NCBI RefSeq assembly: GCF_023159225.1
Contig: NC_063168.1
Span: 52,307,398 to 52,371,397, forward strand
Origin: Perognathus longimembris pacificus
Lineage: Eukaryota > Chordata > Mammalia > Rodentia > Heteromyidae
Direction of reading: 5' to 3'
Length of the DNA stretch: 64,000 nucleotides
Each line of letters opens with the position of its first letter. Positions within the stretch are counted from its first letter, which is position 1. The position numbers and the translations under genes were made by a program. This document shows positions 39,403 through 51,380 of this stretch, piece by piece. The notes beneath the pieces are model-generated. The model did not search any database and was not told the origin of the DNA. It saw nothing but the letters and a program-made list of their open reading frames with translations.

Positions 39403-40900
39403 TCCTTTTCATCTTTTTAAAGTCGACTTTAACTGACCTCTTTGTAATGTTTAGAATGTTATATGGATGCCTGGACTCTTCCAGAGGTGTGTCTGAACTA
39501 TTGCAAAAACACAGAAATGGCTTTTGAGCTCCCACAGCTACCTTGGCTGACTTAAGTGCAATCTAAGCAGACTCTAAAGAGACAATCACTTGCTGGATAA
39601 GAGTATACTGGCTGCCAGTTCATTCCAACACATGGCCATATAAGCATTTGATGGAAAGAGGGAAAAAGAATAGTCTTGTTACTAACTTTCCTTACATTCA
39701 GTAACAGAGACAAAGAGGATTACAAGTTGGCTATTCAACAAGTACAGATTTGCTACTGGTAAGCCTGGAAAGTTTGGAGTTGGGGAAGGGAGAGAGATGG
39801 AGTCCAATACCAGAGAAGCCTGAGTTAAGAGGAATTGGTCTCCTTGAAATCCTTAGAAGACATGCATATGGAGAAGAGAGTAAGGATTTCCAGGGCTAGG
39901 GTGGGGAGGAGTCATCTGTTTTCTCTTAGCCAAACCAGTTAGCCCTGGTAGTCATTGTGAAGTTACCTAACATTGAATGGCAAGCTCCTACTAGAGCTTT
40001 GTACTGGACAGAACCTAATATACTGAAGCCCCTTAATGACTGATTTCAAATGACCTATTGAGAAATATTTATCATCAGAGTTTAAGTGATCTAAAATATC
40101 CTTTTAAATATCCCTTTAAAATTTAAAGTAATATGGAGAATTAAATGAGATATAAGAGAGCCCCATAGCAGGTAAGAAATGGGAAGGGCTTTAGGTGGGC
40201 TTTAAGAGGTAGACAAAGAGGGTAAGTGCAAAAATGATCAGTTGATTCTTTGGTATTCCTGCTTTCTATTATATAATTTGTTCCATGGCCATGGTTAAAC
40301 AAATACAAAAACAGTTGAGAAGACACCAAAGGAAGAAGACTCCCTGACATTTATTGATATGAGCCTGTAGAAGTACTTTCTTGGTGCATAATTTAAAAAA
40401 TAGATGTTGGGTTGATAGGTAGAGGCAGGGTAGTGATAGAGATAGAAATACTCTAAGGCATATCACAAAATACTAAAAAGCCAGGGAATTGTTGAAAAAA
40501 CAAAATTATTTGGATGCCAAAGTCTTTATCTTATACTCCCTTCCACAAATTTGAGAATTTAAAAGAGAAAGAGCCATCTACAGTCCCTACTCCTAAATTG
40601 TCTTACATGTTTCTTTTCCTCACTGCCACACCCTTAACTTATCCATCCAATAATACTTGTTTACCCTGGCACGATTTCCACATGAAAGATGCAGTACTAT
40701 TTGCCTGAGCCTTCACAATAATCTCGGTTTAGGTCCTTTACAGCTTCCATATAGAACTTTCTAGAAGGGATAGTTTACCTTCCATCCTACTCAACAGCAG
40801 GGGGAATAAATGTCACATCCAGCATCACCCATCCATATTAGGTCTGTTCCTGGCTTTTAGAAATTGTTACTTAAAATATGTAAAGTCACTTAACTTTTTC

Positions 40901-41099
40901 TTTTTTTTTTTGGCCAGTCCTGGGCCTTCAACTCAGGGCCTGAGTACTGCCCCTGGCTTCTTTTTGCTCAAGGAGAGCACTCTGCCACAGCACCAATTCT
41001 GGCCATTTTCTATATATGTGGTGCTAGGGAATCGAACCCAGGGCTTCGTGTATACAAATACAAGGCAAGCACTCTTGCCACTAGGCCATATTCCCAGCC
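40901..41099 (-). repeat. IDL-Geo-type dimeric SINE
   Basis: Reverse copy with a short deletion in the Geo-like half; flanked by tcacttaac repeats. Confidence 0.9.
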
Positions 41100-42159
41100 C
41101 ATCACTTAACATTTTTAAACTTTAAGATATGTAAACTTTATTCTGATAAATTCTTGACACCTCTCATGGCTATGTGACCTGTTATCTATCTAGGACAAAT
41201 GTGCCTGAGATGGAAATAATCAAAGGGTCATTCATTCCCTCAAATATCATGGGCATTTTTTAGGACTTAAAAAAATATGATGTCAGCTTGACTCCCCTTT
41301 GAATCCTGTGGGTGTGAGCATTCGGCCCTCCCAGCCTCAGAGGGAAGAGAACCCTTTCTCAGGTTTTCTGTTGCATCTGGCTCCATGCCTAGCTTCATCC
41401 CGAAGCAGCATTCTGGGTGTGTGGGGCCACCAGCCAAACAAGCCCCTATGGAACAAAAAGTGTGTCAGTGTAGACAGGAATGAGCCTCTAAAAGGTTGTA
41501 GAGGAGGAAGGCGGTGAGCCCCAAACATGACACAAGTGGCCCATTTGGACCTAACAGGCCCAGCTCTGGAGTGATTCTAGAACCCAGCATTAGCCACTGC
41601 TGCCATGTCTAAAATAGTGCATGCAAAGAAGAATGTGTATTCTCATTTGAGGTAAAAAAAAAAAAGACCCTGGCCCTTTTGTGCTATGTTTAGGCCTCTT
41701 CCCTTTCTCTCTATAGTATCATGCTGAGGTATAATAGACTTGCATAGTCCTTGGATAAAAACACTTAGGAGAAGCTATTTAAGCTGCTTCTTTATCCCAT
41801 GTCAAGTCCCCACGGTTCTCACTGTGGCCCTATGCCAAATCCAACAAGCCAGGAAAGCCTGCCCAAGGGAAAACCATCTGAGTGGCCTGACTGTTGCTTC
41901 CACTTAGATAACACTGCAGATTTTAAATACAAAAGATAGTGCCAGTGTTGTTGATAACACTATGACTGATGCAGATGGATCTATGAGAAAGGACAAAAGG
42001 ACTAAAGGAATCTGCTGGCCCTTTAAAGAAGAATCTCAAAAAGAAGAACTTAAAGCAATCAACCAGCATGAATTTGAGGAGCCACACAGTAAGTCCTCTG
42101 CATTACATCAGGATGTTATACAAAGATAAAATATGGTCTTCCTGCATGGTGAATTTTTT

Positions 42160-42385
42160 TTTGTGTGCTGGTACTGGAGCTTGAACTAAAGGCCTGGGTG
42201 CTATTCCTGAGCTTTTTGCTCAAGGCTAGCACACTACCACTGGAGCCACAGCTCCGCTTCTAGCGTTTTTGGTGGTTAACTGAAGTCTCACAGACTTTCC
42301 TGCTTGAGCTGGCTTTGAACCATGATCCCGAGACCCCAGCCTCCTGAGTAGCTTGGATTACAGGTGTGAGCCACTGGTGCCCAGC
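42160..42385 (-). repeat. B1-Geo composite SINE
   Basis: Reverse copy; flanked by gcatggtgaat / gcctggtgaat. Confidence 0.85.
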
Positions 42386-44252
42386 TGCCTGGTGAATCGT
42401 TAAATCATAGGCCCAAGGTCACACCCATTTCTTTCTTCAGGTGATAAAAAAATATGATTACTCAGTCTGAGCTATAACAAAGTAAAACAACAGATAAAGC
42501 AAATCTCCACATTAGAAATTACTCTGATAAATTCTTGAGCAGTCTCCCAGCCATGTGGGAACCCCTTTCACAGTACCCTGCCCAGAATCACCTAGTTCTT
42601 ATTTCAGAGATCTCACTGTCATGAGATCATCAGCTTTAGTTCTAGGCAGGCACATTCTTGAGGAGCTCCTCCTCTGACTCGCTGCTTCTGGTTCTGCTCC
42701 TAAATACAGAGAAGACAGCCCCACTCCTTTCCGCCTCATGCAATTGGCAGAACATTTTTTTCACGTCTCTGATAAACAGAGCTTGTAAAGGAACATGTGG
42801 TAGATGGTTTTCCAATAGCCAATATCCAGGCATTATAAATAGCAGTGGAATACTATGGCTAAAAAAAAATGGTAAAGTTCAAGTAGTGTCTTTAAGAGTT
42901 TGGAATCCTTAGGATTTTAGAGCCTAAATCCTCAAGCTCAAGCTGGAAAGGTCTCTGCTTCTAGGTTTTCCCATCCCTATCAACCCTAACAGAAATAGTC
43001 ACTAGGCCAAGAAATATCTTAAGTCCATGAGCCTAGAGAGAGATACAATTCTTAACTCCTCAATCCCTGAAGAAAGCAGCTGAAGATCCAGCAACAGTCA
43101 TCCATGCCCTGGATTGCACTAAAAGGAGACTTGGGTAGTGGTTAACTACATAACTCTGGTAATGTCTAGTAACAACAGGCAAGGATCAACAATCAGGGAC
43201 CTACTAATCTTAGTAGTACCCTCTGCATTGGAGAGGAATTAGACCAGTCACAAAAGAAAAAAAAAAAAAAAACACATTCTAGGTCTTCCTCCTTTTCTTC
43301 CATCCAATATCATTATCTAAATCAGCCAATAATCTCTACCCTCAAGGCCAAAGTAATTTTCCAGCAAGTCTACTAAAGCAGCAATAACTCCTTTATTTTT
43401 CCATCTACTAGAATATGAAGGCTTGGAACTAAAAACTGACTGCAAGAACTTCTACCAAGAGAAATTAATGAGCAGAGCAAGCTCCCCAAGGGGAAGGGAT
43501 GTAGGCCGGAGGACAGTGGTAATAGAGAGTCACTCAGGCAGTCAATAGCTAGACTGCGTGATCCCTCCGTGGTCAAATGTTAATGTTCATTTCTGTCTTC
43601 TTACGTTTATGCTAGAGTTTGGCCCTGCCTCCCAGCACTGTAACACAGCACTGGCCAAAACGCCTAGTGGCTGATGTTTCATATAACAAAGACTTAGGAA
43701 AACCACACAAGAAAATGCCAAGTTTTTGTCTCCTATGCAGAATAGACACTCTATTAATGTGATGTAAAAAAAACAAAAAACAAAACCTAGCACCCAAGCC
43801 AAATCCATTTGTCCAAGGAAAACTCTAGCCGAAATCCCAATAAACGTATACTAGCACTCAGGATAAGTAGAGACCCATAAAGGAGTTAGCGCTGAGATTA
43901 CCTCACAAAACTTCCAATGGAGCTTCCATTACGCCCAACTCCAATAGAGCATCCCACTCCTCCCAGCTCCCTTTGGGGGATCTCCTCTGCTCATGACTCT
44001 CAGAAGCCATGACTTTGGGAACAAGGAGGAAAGGATAATAGATGTGCCAGGGCAGAGAGTTGAGTTTGCTTCTCCTATGGGAGATTACAAGGAGAAATAT
44101 CTTCACCCCCCAGGAATCATGGCCACTAGGTACAGGCACTGAACTTGAAGCAGTTGTGTGAGAACCAAACTATTTGGTAATCATTACTGTTAAAACCTCA
44201 AGACTTAGCCCAAAGGGAAACAAGTTACAATGCTGTCTTGTCTAAGGGCTAC
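42386..44252 (-). other. Probable ARHGEF33 3' UTR and flank
   Basis: SINE-free sequence directly after the ARHGEF33 stop, with a candidate AATAAA at 43392. The UTR end is not certain. Short ORFs here have no recognisable product. Confidence 0.4.
43392..43397 (-). terminator. ARHGEF33: Candidate ARHGEF33 polyadenylation signal
   Basis: First AATAAA on the minus strand downstream of the ARHGEF33 stop, about 860 nt away. Sequence beyond it is moderately GT-rich. No other support. Confidence 0.3.
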
Positions 44253-44396
44253 TCACTTCTTTTTAAAGAGCTTGCGGAAGGAGCTGCGAAAGCCCCCTTT
44301 CTGGTCTTGCCTGGGGTTTTGATCGCTGAAAGATGTTTGTTCACTTTCTCTTTCTTCCTTTGGACAGAATCGGGCTGTGTCTTCTAAGTGCATCTC
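44253..44396 (-). CDS. ARHGEF33: ARHGEF33 terminal coding exon, polybasic end
   Basis: On the minus strand, acceptor cttttgtgttttcag is followed by 47 codons and TGA (44253-44255). It begins EMHLEDTARFCPKEERESEQ and ends GGFRSSFRKLFKKK. Phase 0 matches the penultimate exon with either of its two donors. It is separated from it by a 4.7-kb intron. The amphipathic Arg/Lys/Phe-rich terminus resembles membrane-binding or kinase-substrate tails (RSSFRKLF); that role is inference. Confidence 0.85.
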   Translation of the reverse strand, partial: EMHLEDTARFCPKEERESEQTSFSDQNPRQDQKGGFRSSFRKLFKKK

Positions 44397-45537
44397 CTGA
44401 AAACACAAAAGAGGAGAGATTTTTACTTTTTTCTAAAAATATTTAATCCTGGCTGTGGGACTTTCTTTCTTTCTTTCTCTCTTTCTTCATTTCTTCCTCC
44501 CTTGCCTTCTTTTTTCTTTCTTTTTTGTCACTTTGCTGTCCTACCCTAAAAAACTACCTGTGACCACCATATCCCAACTAAAGCATATCTAGACTAAGAA
44601 GAAATCAGTGGATGGAAAGAAATTTCTGAATATGATATTTTCTACACATTAAAGCAAACAGCCTGGAGTAGGATATGATGCTAATTAAAGATAAGGAAAT
44701 TATTTAGCTAATTATAAAACTATAGAAAATAAATGTTTATTCTGGCATCAGTGCTGCCTTGCTGGAAAGCCAGCACTAAGTCTTTCATGTCCTTGGCTAT
44801 GCTTTTCTTTCCACATAATAAGAAACCCTGTTTATTGTAACACTAGGAATTTTATTTTGTTTTTTTGGTTATACTTTGGAGGGAAACAAGTAGGCCAATA
44901 GTATGTTATTACTACAGTGTAATATTAGTACTTCTAACTCTCTATTTTAGGCATAAAGGAAAGAGCCTTTGAAAGGTCTGACCTATTGAGAAATGTCAAC
45001 TAACATTTCCAACTTGTAAATATGCCTTTATTTCTTCAATTCATAATTCAGACTTTGAGTGTAAAATGAATTAAAAATAAGACTATCTTTTGTGAACTCA
45101 CTGGTTTCTTTTAAATGTGAGATGTGTTCATAGATGTGTGCACAAACTAGATATTGATATCATATATGAACAAACAATTTACCTTGAGGTGACTTTGATT
45201 TAAAAGTAATTTAAAACTAGCTGCTTAATTCTGAGTAACTCTGAGTACCAAAGAAGCCAAAACACACACAGAAAAATCTCATAAAAGACGGATGACTGCT
45301 TGTTGACAGAGAAGCAAAGCATGAGGATGAATTTTCCAGAAAGCATATGTTTGACTTTGAGAACTTAAACGAAGGAGAGGTAACAGATATAGAAAGAAGT
45401 CTTAAACCTGTCCCAGACTTTCTGAATCAGAGCCTCTGAAATGAAGCTTAGTCTTCATGCACTTACATATGAAAAATGGTGGTTTATATTTCTGCCCACC
45501 TGCGCTAATACTTACATGAATCATCTAAGAATAAATT

Positions 45538-45742
45538 TTTTTTTTTTTTTGGCCAGTCCTGGGGCTTGGACTCAGGGCCTGAGCACTGTCCCTGGCTTCT
45601 TTTTTTGCTCAAGGCTAGCACTCTGCCACTTGAGCCACAACACCACTTCTGGCCATTTTCTGTATATGTGGTGCTGGGGAATCGAACCCAGGGCCTCATG
45701 TATATGAGGCAGGCACTTGCCACTAGGCCATATCCCCAGCCT
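45538..45742 (-). repeat. IDL-Geo-type dimeric SINE
   Basis: Near-intact; flanked by the direct repeat ctaagaataaatt. Confidence 0.93.
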
Positions 45743-46157
45743 AAGAATAAATTCTATACTACAGTTTTGATCCAGTAGGTCTGGCTACCCTTTCTGGATA
45801 TAGTTCCCAGGTAATGCATTCAGTAGTAGCTCCAGGACACTTTCAGAAGTGCTTGCAGGGACTAAAGCCACACAACAGTGCTGTCTGAAATGCCTGGTGA
45901 GTAAGGTTCCACACAACAAGGACTTAGAATCTCAGGAGGGCCACACAGGGACACCCCTTGGGTGCGCCTCCCGTACAGTGCAGATGCTCCTTGTGATATG
46001 AAATCAGGACCCAAGTTAAGAAACATGGAACCATGATCTTGATAATTCCTTGCATCTGTATTGCACTCCATACTTTACAAAGCATATTCATAAATTTTAT
46101 ATTGTTTGGCTTGATCCCTATGAAGAAGAAGGTAAGATAAATTCTGTCTTGTTTTTA

Positions 46158-46353
46158 TTTTTTTGCCAGTCCTGGGGCTTGAACTCAGGGCCTAGGCACT
46201 GTCCCTGAGCGCCTTTTGCTCAAGGCTAGCACTCTACTACTTGAGTTACGGCTCCACTTCCAGCCTTTTCTGTTTGTGTGGTACTGAGGAATCGAACCCA
46301 GGGCTTCATGCATGCTAGGCAAGCACTCTACCTCTAAGCCACATTCCCAGTCC
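46158..46353 (-). repeat. IDL-Geo-type dimeric SINE, older
   Basis: Reverse dimer inserted into a MIR-like relic. Confidence 0.85.
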
Positions 46354-46401
46354 CTCTATCTTGTTTTTAAGATAAGAAAACTAGCATCAAAGAGTTGTGA
46401 G

Positions 46402-46615
46402 CTGGGGCTGGGTATACAGCCTAGTGGCAAGAGTGCTTGCCTCATTTACATGAAGCCCTGGGTTCAATTCCCAAGCACCACATATATAGAAAACGGCCAG
46501 AAATGGCACTGTGGCTCAAGTGGCAGCGTGCTAGCCTTGAGCAAAAGAAGCCAGGGAGAGTGCTCAGGCCCTGAGTTTAAGCCCCAGGACTGACAAAAAA
46601 AAAAAAAAAAAAAGA
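46402..46615 (+). repeat. IDL-Geo-type dimeric SINE, nested
   Basis: Forward dimer with 19-20 A; flanked by aaagagttgtgagctg / aaagaattgtgagctg. Confidence 0.92.
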
Positions 46616-46854
46616 ATTGTGAGCTGTCCAAAAGCACACTGCTGTTTGGCAGCAGAGCCAGCACTAGAGCTGGAGTTCCATGGAAGCATCCTGTTTCTTT
46701 GTTCATAGGAAGAAGATATGAAGGACTAGGGTTTAGCTGGATCTCCTGGGCAGGGATGGGAGCTGCAAAGTGTATTTGAAGAGATGGAACAGGAGTTTTA
46801 TACATCTCACCAGCAAAGAGCTAATATCCTTGAGAACAGAAGGGTTTTGTTTTG

Positions 46855-47058
46855 TTTTGTTTTTTGGCCAGTCCTGGGCCTTGGACTCAGGGCCTGAGCA
46901 CCTTCCTTGGCTTCTTCCCACTCAAGGCTAGCACTCTGCCACCTGAGCCACAGCGCCCCTTCTGGCCGTTTTCCACACATGTGGTGCTGGGGAATCGAAC
47001 TGAGAGCTTCATGTGTTAGGAGGCAAGCACTCTTGCCACTAGGCCATATTCCAAGCCC
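46855..47058 (-). repeat. IDL-Geo-type dimeric SINE
   Basis: Reverse copy flanked by agaagggtttt / agaggttttt. Confidence 0.9.
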
Positions 47059-47202
47059 AGAGGTTTTTAAACCCCTATCCTACACCCAACTCACATTCAC
47101 TCTCACATATACATGCCTAACATGCATACTATACATACACAAACACGTGTGTATGTACACGTACATGTGCAAACATGTATAACCCCAGACAGCCTCTGAC
47201 TA

Positions 47203-47470
47203 CCGGCATGCTAGGCAAGCACTCTACCACTAAGCTACATTCCCAGCCCCTCAAGAGATTTTATTTAGTTCCAGTGGTGGGGCTTGAACTCAGGGCCTCA
47301 TTCTCTTACTTGGCTTTTTCATTGAGCTACACCTGCACTTCCAGCTTTTTGCTGGTTAACTGAAGAGAAGAGCCTTATGGACTTTTTTGACCATGATGAC
47401 TTCAAAGAGCATTCTTCCTATCTCAGTCTTTTAAGTGGAAGGCTAACAGTGTGAGCCGCTATGCCTGGCT
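47203..47470 (-). repeat. ID fragment and diverged B1-Geo SINE
   Basis: ID-like end at 47203-47250, then a decayed reverse composite (gtggggcttgaactcagggc). Confidence 0.65.
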
Positions 47471-47754
47471 ATGAACAAGGTTTTAGATACTCCTCCAAAG
47501 GGCTTCCACAATTTATTTACAATTCCATGTATGAAGCTAGTTCTTTGGAATAGACCCTGGATGTTGTCTATTTCTAAATCCTCAGCAATCAGCACAGAGC
47601 CTAATACAAGGCAGGCAGTGCTTGCTAGAAAAATTAATGAAGGGAGTTAGTGATCCTCAGTCTGTCCCCATTCACTTGAACATGAGTGAAATGGAAGGGT
47701 GGTGGCACAGGTGAGAACTACTTTGTGTGTGTGTTGGGGGTGGGGAAGGAGGGG

Positions 47755-47972
47755 TGTTGTCCTGGGAGTTGAACTCAAGGGCTAGGTGCTGTTGTTGAGC
47801 TTTTTGCTCAAGATTAGCACTCTACCACTTAAGCCACAGCTCCACTTTTGGCTTTTTGGCAGTTCCTTGGAGATATGAGTCTGATGGGCTTTCTTGCCCA
47901 GGCTGGTTTTGAACTATGATTCTCAAATCTCAGCCTCCTAATTAGCTAGGCATGAGCCACTGGCACCTGGTG
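47755..47972 (-). repeat. B1-Geo composite SINE
   Basis: Reverse copy with both halves. Confidence 0.8.
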
Positions 47973-48174
47973 AGAGCTACTTCTTAAAATTTTCTCTGCT
48001 TCATCAGAAATTGCCTTTCTTTTCAATTCAAATTAGAACCTAAATATTTGCTCAGGAACTGTTCCTTTCACTAGGTAATCTGCAACACAGAATCTTGGAG
48101 CCTTCTAGATGCCCCCAAAGTTTGCAGGAACCAATATTCATTAAAGCAAAAGATATTTTTCAGAAACAATGTAG

Positions 48175-48380
48175 GTACTAGAGTTTGAACTCAAGTCCAC
48201 AAGCTCACTCAGCTTTTTCCCCGTCATCTGAAGTCCTACCATTTAAGCCAGCCTCCAGCTCTTGCTGATTATTGGTTAGCTGCAGTGTCTTAGATTTGTC
48301 TGCGCTGGCTTTGGAACTTCAGTCCTCAGATCTCAATTTCCTGAGTAGCCAGGGTTAAAGGCCTGAGCCTCCAGTTTACA
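48175..48380 (-). repeat. Old B1-Geo composite SINE
   Basis: Decayed reverse copy (tcagatctcaatttcctgag). Confidence 0.6.
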
Positions 48381-48740
48381 GCCTGAGTCAGTGCCTCTTT
48401 GACTCTAGTAGCAAGTCCCATTTGCAAAGGAGTTTGCAAAATCAATGTAAAGGCCTTCTCTAGTGAAAAGAAAACCAAAGTGGAAATGTATTTGCTTTGC
48501 AGCAAAGTTTGCAGCCTGCTTCAGGACTGGGTGACTTGCCTTGTCCCTAGCTACAAACAAAGACGGTGAGCAGAGACACACAGACAGGACATCTTTGCCC
48601 ACGTAAACAAGGAGGTGCACCTTGCTTAAAGCAGGCAGGGGGAGAAACAGGTTGAGCCTGGCCTTAGCATGCGGCGCTTTGGGAAGGTGGAATGTGGGGA
48701 TGTCATCAGCTCAAGCAGGAAGAGTTCACCCCTCAGCTGT

Positions 48741-48766
48741 GTGTGTGTGTGTGCGCGCGCGCGCAC
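48741..48766. repeat. (GT)n(GC)n alternating tract
   Basis: gtgtgtgtgtgtgcgcgcgcgcgc, an alternating purine-pyrimidine run. Confidence 0.9.
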
Positions 48767-48889
48767 TTGTAGAAAGTCAAGGCCTTCTCTGCTCTGCCCA
48801 CGTGTGTGTGACCTCACCCCTCAGCTGTGTGTGTGAGTGTGTGAGAGTGGAGGCCTTCTCTGCTCTCTCTGCCCATGTGTGATGAGACC

Positions 48890-49900
48890 TGCTCTATGTC
48901 CTGCCCCTGCCCCTGCCCCTGCCCCCTGCCCCTGGCAGGCCGTCGAGGCACGAGCCGTGGCCCCGGCCTGGCCTCGGTCCCTGGCCTCGCCCCTCTCCCT
49001 CGGCGCTGGGGGGCGCCCTCGAGCTGCCCCTGAGATCTACGCCCCGGGGCCGTCGGCGCGATGGGCTTCGTGTCGGCTCGGTTTTACTTTACCCTCCTTA
49101 CTTCCAAATAGGTCTGTTTTTCGCTTTGGGACCTCTGTTGGGGGAAGAAGGTCCGCGGCGCGCCGCGGGCGGAAGCGGCGGCGGCGGCGGCGCCGTGCGG
49201 CTGCGCGGCGCGCTCGGCCTTGAGCGGCGCGCGGCCGCCGCTGCTGCTGCGCGTGCTGTAGAGGCGCGGGGCCACGCCCTCGGCGGGCGGCGTGCGCGGG
49301 AACTCCTTCAGCGAACGGCTCAGCGGCTTGGCCTTGCCGTGCGCCTGCGCCTGCGCGGCCTCCAGCTTGTAGGCGCCGCTGCTGCTCGCCGGCGACGTGG
49401 CGCTCTTGGGCAGCGGCTGCAGCGCGTGCTCGGGCCGCTCAGCCTCCATGGCGAAGCTGACGGGCCGCAGGAAGCAGATGTCCAGGCTGGACTCCGAAGA
49501 AGCAGGCGAGCAGTTCTCGAAGAGAGCGGGGGCCTGGAAGGGCTCCTCATCGTAGGGCGCCGGCAGCGCGAAGATCTCGCCGCCGTACTCGAACTCCTCG
49601 TAGGCCGCGGGCACGAAACCGCGGGCATCGGGCAGCAGCTCGGCCGGCGTGCGCAGCGAGCGCTCGACGTTGCCCAGCGGCTCGGCGGGAGACGGCTCGA
49701 AGTCCATCTCCGGGATGGCCTGCAGGGGCCCGGCCAGCCCCTTCACGTCCTGCTCGGCCGCGCAGAACTGCGCAGGCGCCAGCAGGCTCTCGGGCCTCTC
49801 GTGCTTTCGGGCTTCCATCTCCCAGTCACTGGGCTTCCCGGGCTGCATGCTCTCCATCAAGCCCTGCTGCTGCTGGCTCTTCTTCGCGGGGGCCATCAAA
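48890..49900. other. GC-rich, CpG-dense block over ARHGEF33 penultimate exon
   Basis: Sequence switches abruptly from AT-rich to strongly GC- and CpG-rich (many gcg/cgc runs, for example 49150-49480), covering the 802-nt exon and about 200 bp downstream. It includes a CCCCTG tandem run at 48900-48930. It is an intragenic CpG island by eye; an antisense promoter is possible but no evidence is visible. Confidence 0.6.
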
Positions 49901-49903
49901 TGT
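49102..49903 (-). CDS. ARHGEF33: ARHGEF33 large penultimate exon, low-complexity tail
   Basis: Acceptor tactgtttcccctctgaag and donor GAA|gtaagg bound 802 nt: one base, then 267 codons. It starts HLMAPAKKSQQQQGLMESM and is Ala/Pro/Ser/Glu-rich with a poly-Ala run (GAAAAAASARGAPR) and ends QTYLE. Acidic motifs such as YEEFEYGGEIF and SSLDICFL occur mid-exon. A second in-phase donor AGG|gtaaag at 49092 would add VRR. If the intron is retained, the frame stops at 49084. The exon is far more GC-rich than anything around it. No domain was recognised; likely disordered regulatory sequence. Confidence 0.88.
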
Positions 49904-50125
49904 CTTCAGAGGGGAAACAGTACAAAAGAGACGTGCTTACTACTTATCAGTGCTGGCCTCTTTCCTCTCCCCGCCCCCTCTGCGCCTGCCGGGGCTGCCC
50001 AGGGCCTCCACCAACTGCAGCTGCAGAGTTTCTAGGAATCCGTGTCAGCAAGTAGAAGGATGGCAAGCACAGGAAAGCCAAGGCCCCCAGAGTGCCCATT
50101 CAGCCTTGAGGCACTCAAACAGGGC

Positions 50126-50330
50126 TGTAACCCTAGCTGCTCTAGAGGCTGAGATCTGAGGATCACGGTTGGAAGCCAGCCCAGGCTTTCAGGAAAGACC
50201 TGAGACTCGAATTAACCACCAGAAAACCTGAAATGGAGCTATGGCTCAAAGTGATGCTAGCATTCAAAAAATGCTAGCCTTGAGCTTAAAGGCTCGGGAA
50301 CAGCGAGTGTAAGGCCCTCGAGCAACCAAA
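50126..50330 (+). repeat. Old B1-Geo composite SINE
   Basis: Forward decayed copy just upstream of the large ARHGEF33 exon. Confidence 0.65.
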
Positions 50331-50449
50331 ATGAACATGACTGTTGGCCCAAGGACAGTCACCACTTCCTGTGGAAGCTCTGATCCTCCCCCACTACCTG
50401 TCAGTGTCCCCAGGCATCTCTTCAGAACCCATCCTTTCTTTGTTTTTTG

Positions 50450-50617
50450 TTTTTCTTGCCAGTCCTGGGGCTTCTTTTTGTTCAAGGCTAGCACTCTGCC
50501 TCTTGAGTCATAGCTCCACTTCCAGCTTTTTCTATATATGTGGTGCTGAGGAATCGAACCCAGGGCTTCATGTATAGGAGACCACAACTCTTGCCACTAG
50601 GCCATATTCCCAGCCCC
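50450..50617 (-). repeat. IDL-Geo-type dimeric SINE, deleted
   Basis: Reverse dimer lacking part of the Geo-like half. Confidence 0.85.
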
Positions 50618-50621
50618 TTGT

Positions 50622-50822
50622 TTTGTTTTTTGCCAGTCCTGAGGCTAGAACTCAGGGCCTGAGCACTGTCCCTGGCTTCTTTTTTGCTCAAGGCTAGCAC
50701 TCTACCTCTTGAGCCACAGTGCCACTTCCAGCTTTTTCTATACATGTGGTGCTGGGGAATCGAACCCAGGGTTGCCTGCATGCTAAGCAAGCACTCTGCC
50801 ACTAGGCCATATTCCCAGCCCC
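50622..50822 (-). repeat. IDL-Geo-type dimeric SINE
   Basis: Second reverse dimer in tandem; flanking repeat cagaacccatcctttctt / cagaactcatcctttctt brackets the pair. Confidence 0.9.
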
Positions 50823-51159
50823 AGAACTCATCCTTTCTTGCTCTAGGAGTCATACAAAACAAAGGAAACTCAACTTTGGTGCACTCATAAAAACCAGACT
50901 GTACCTCGATGAACTAAATATTAAAGTATTCATATGTTGTGAAAGTTATGGTTCTGTGTATGCCCAGTTCCTGCAGAATTTTGATTTGGGGGAACATGGA
51001 GAATGATATCATTTATAATAAGGTAGCTTAACATATTCATTAGATAGAATTTTTCAGTTTTGCTAATTTAGCTGCCAGCCAGATGTAAATGAACTGGCCT
51101 ATAATGGTAATTTGGCTAATCTACACATTCACATTTTAATTCTGGATCAGAAATACGTA

Positions 51160-51380
51160 ATGCCCATGGCTCTAATCCTATCTTCTCAGGAGGCTGAGAT
51201 ATGAGCATGGCGGCTAGAAGCAAGCCCAGATGTGCAAGTCAGAGAGACTAATATCCAATTAACCACCAAAAAGCTGGAAGTGAAGCTGTGGCTCAAGTGG
51301 TAGATTGCTATCCTTGAGTGAGAAAGCTCAAGAACAATGCCCACGCCCTAAATTCAAGCTCCAGGACTGGCATAAAAGGA
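51160..51380 (+). repeat. B1-Geo composite SINE
   Basis: Forward, moderately diverged. Confidence 0.75.

Larger units (their letters stand above)
46035..46680 (+). repeat. MIR relic interrupted by two SINEs
   Basis: MIR-like pieces (ctttacaaagcatattcata, aagataagaaaactagcatc, cagcagagccagcactag) are in MIR order around the SINEs at 46158 and 46402. Confidence 0.5.

Noticed and set aside
49126..50055. 309-codon ORF on the plus strand
   Set aside because: It is antisense to the ARHGEF33 802-nt exon. GC-rich sequence suppresses stops, and the translation is a Gly/Arg/Ala/Leu-rich shadow with no domain.
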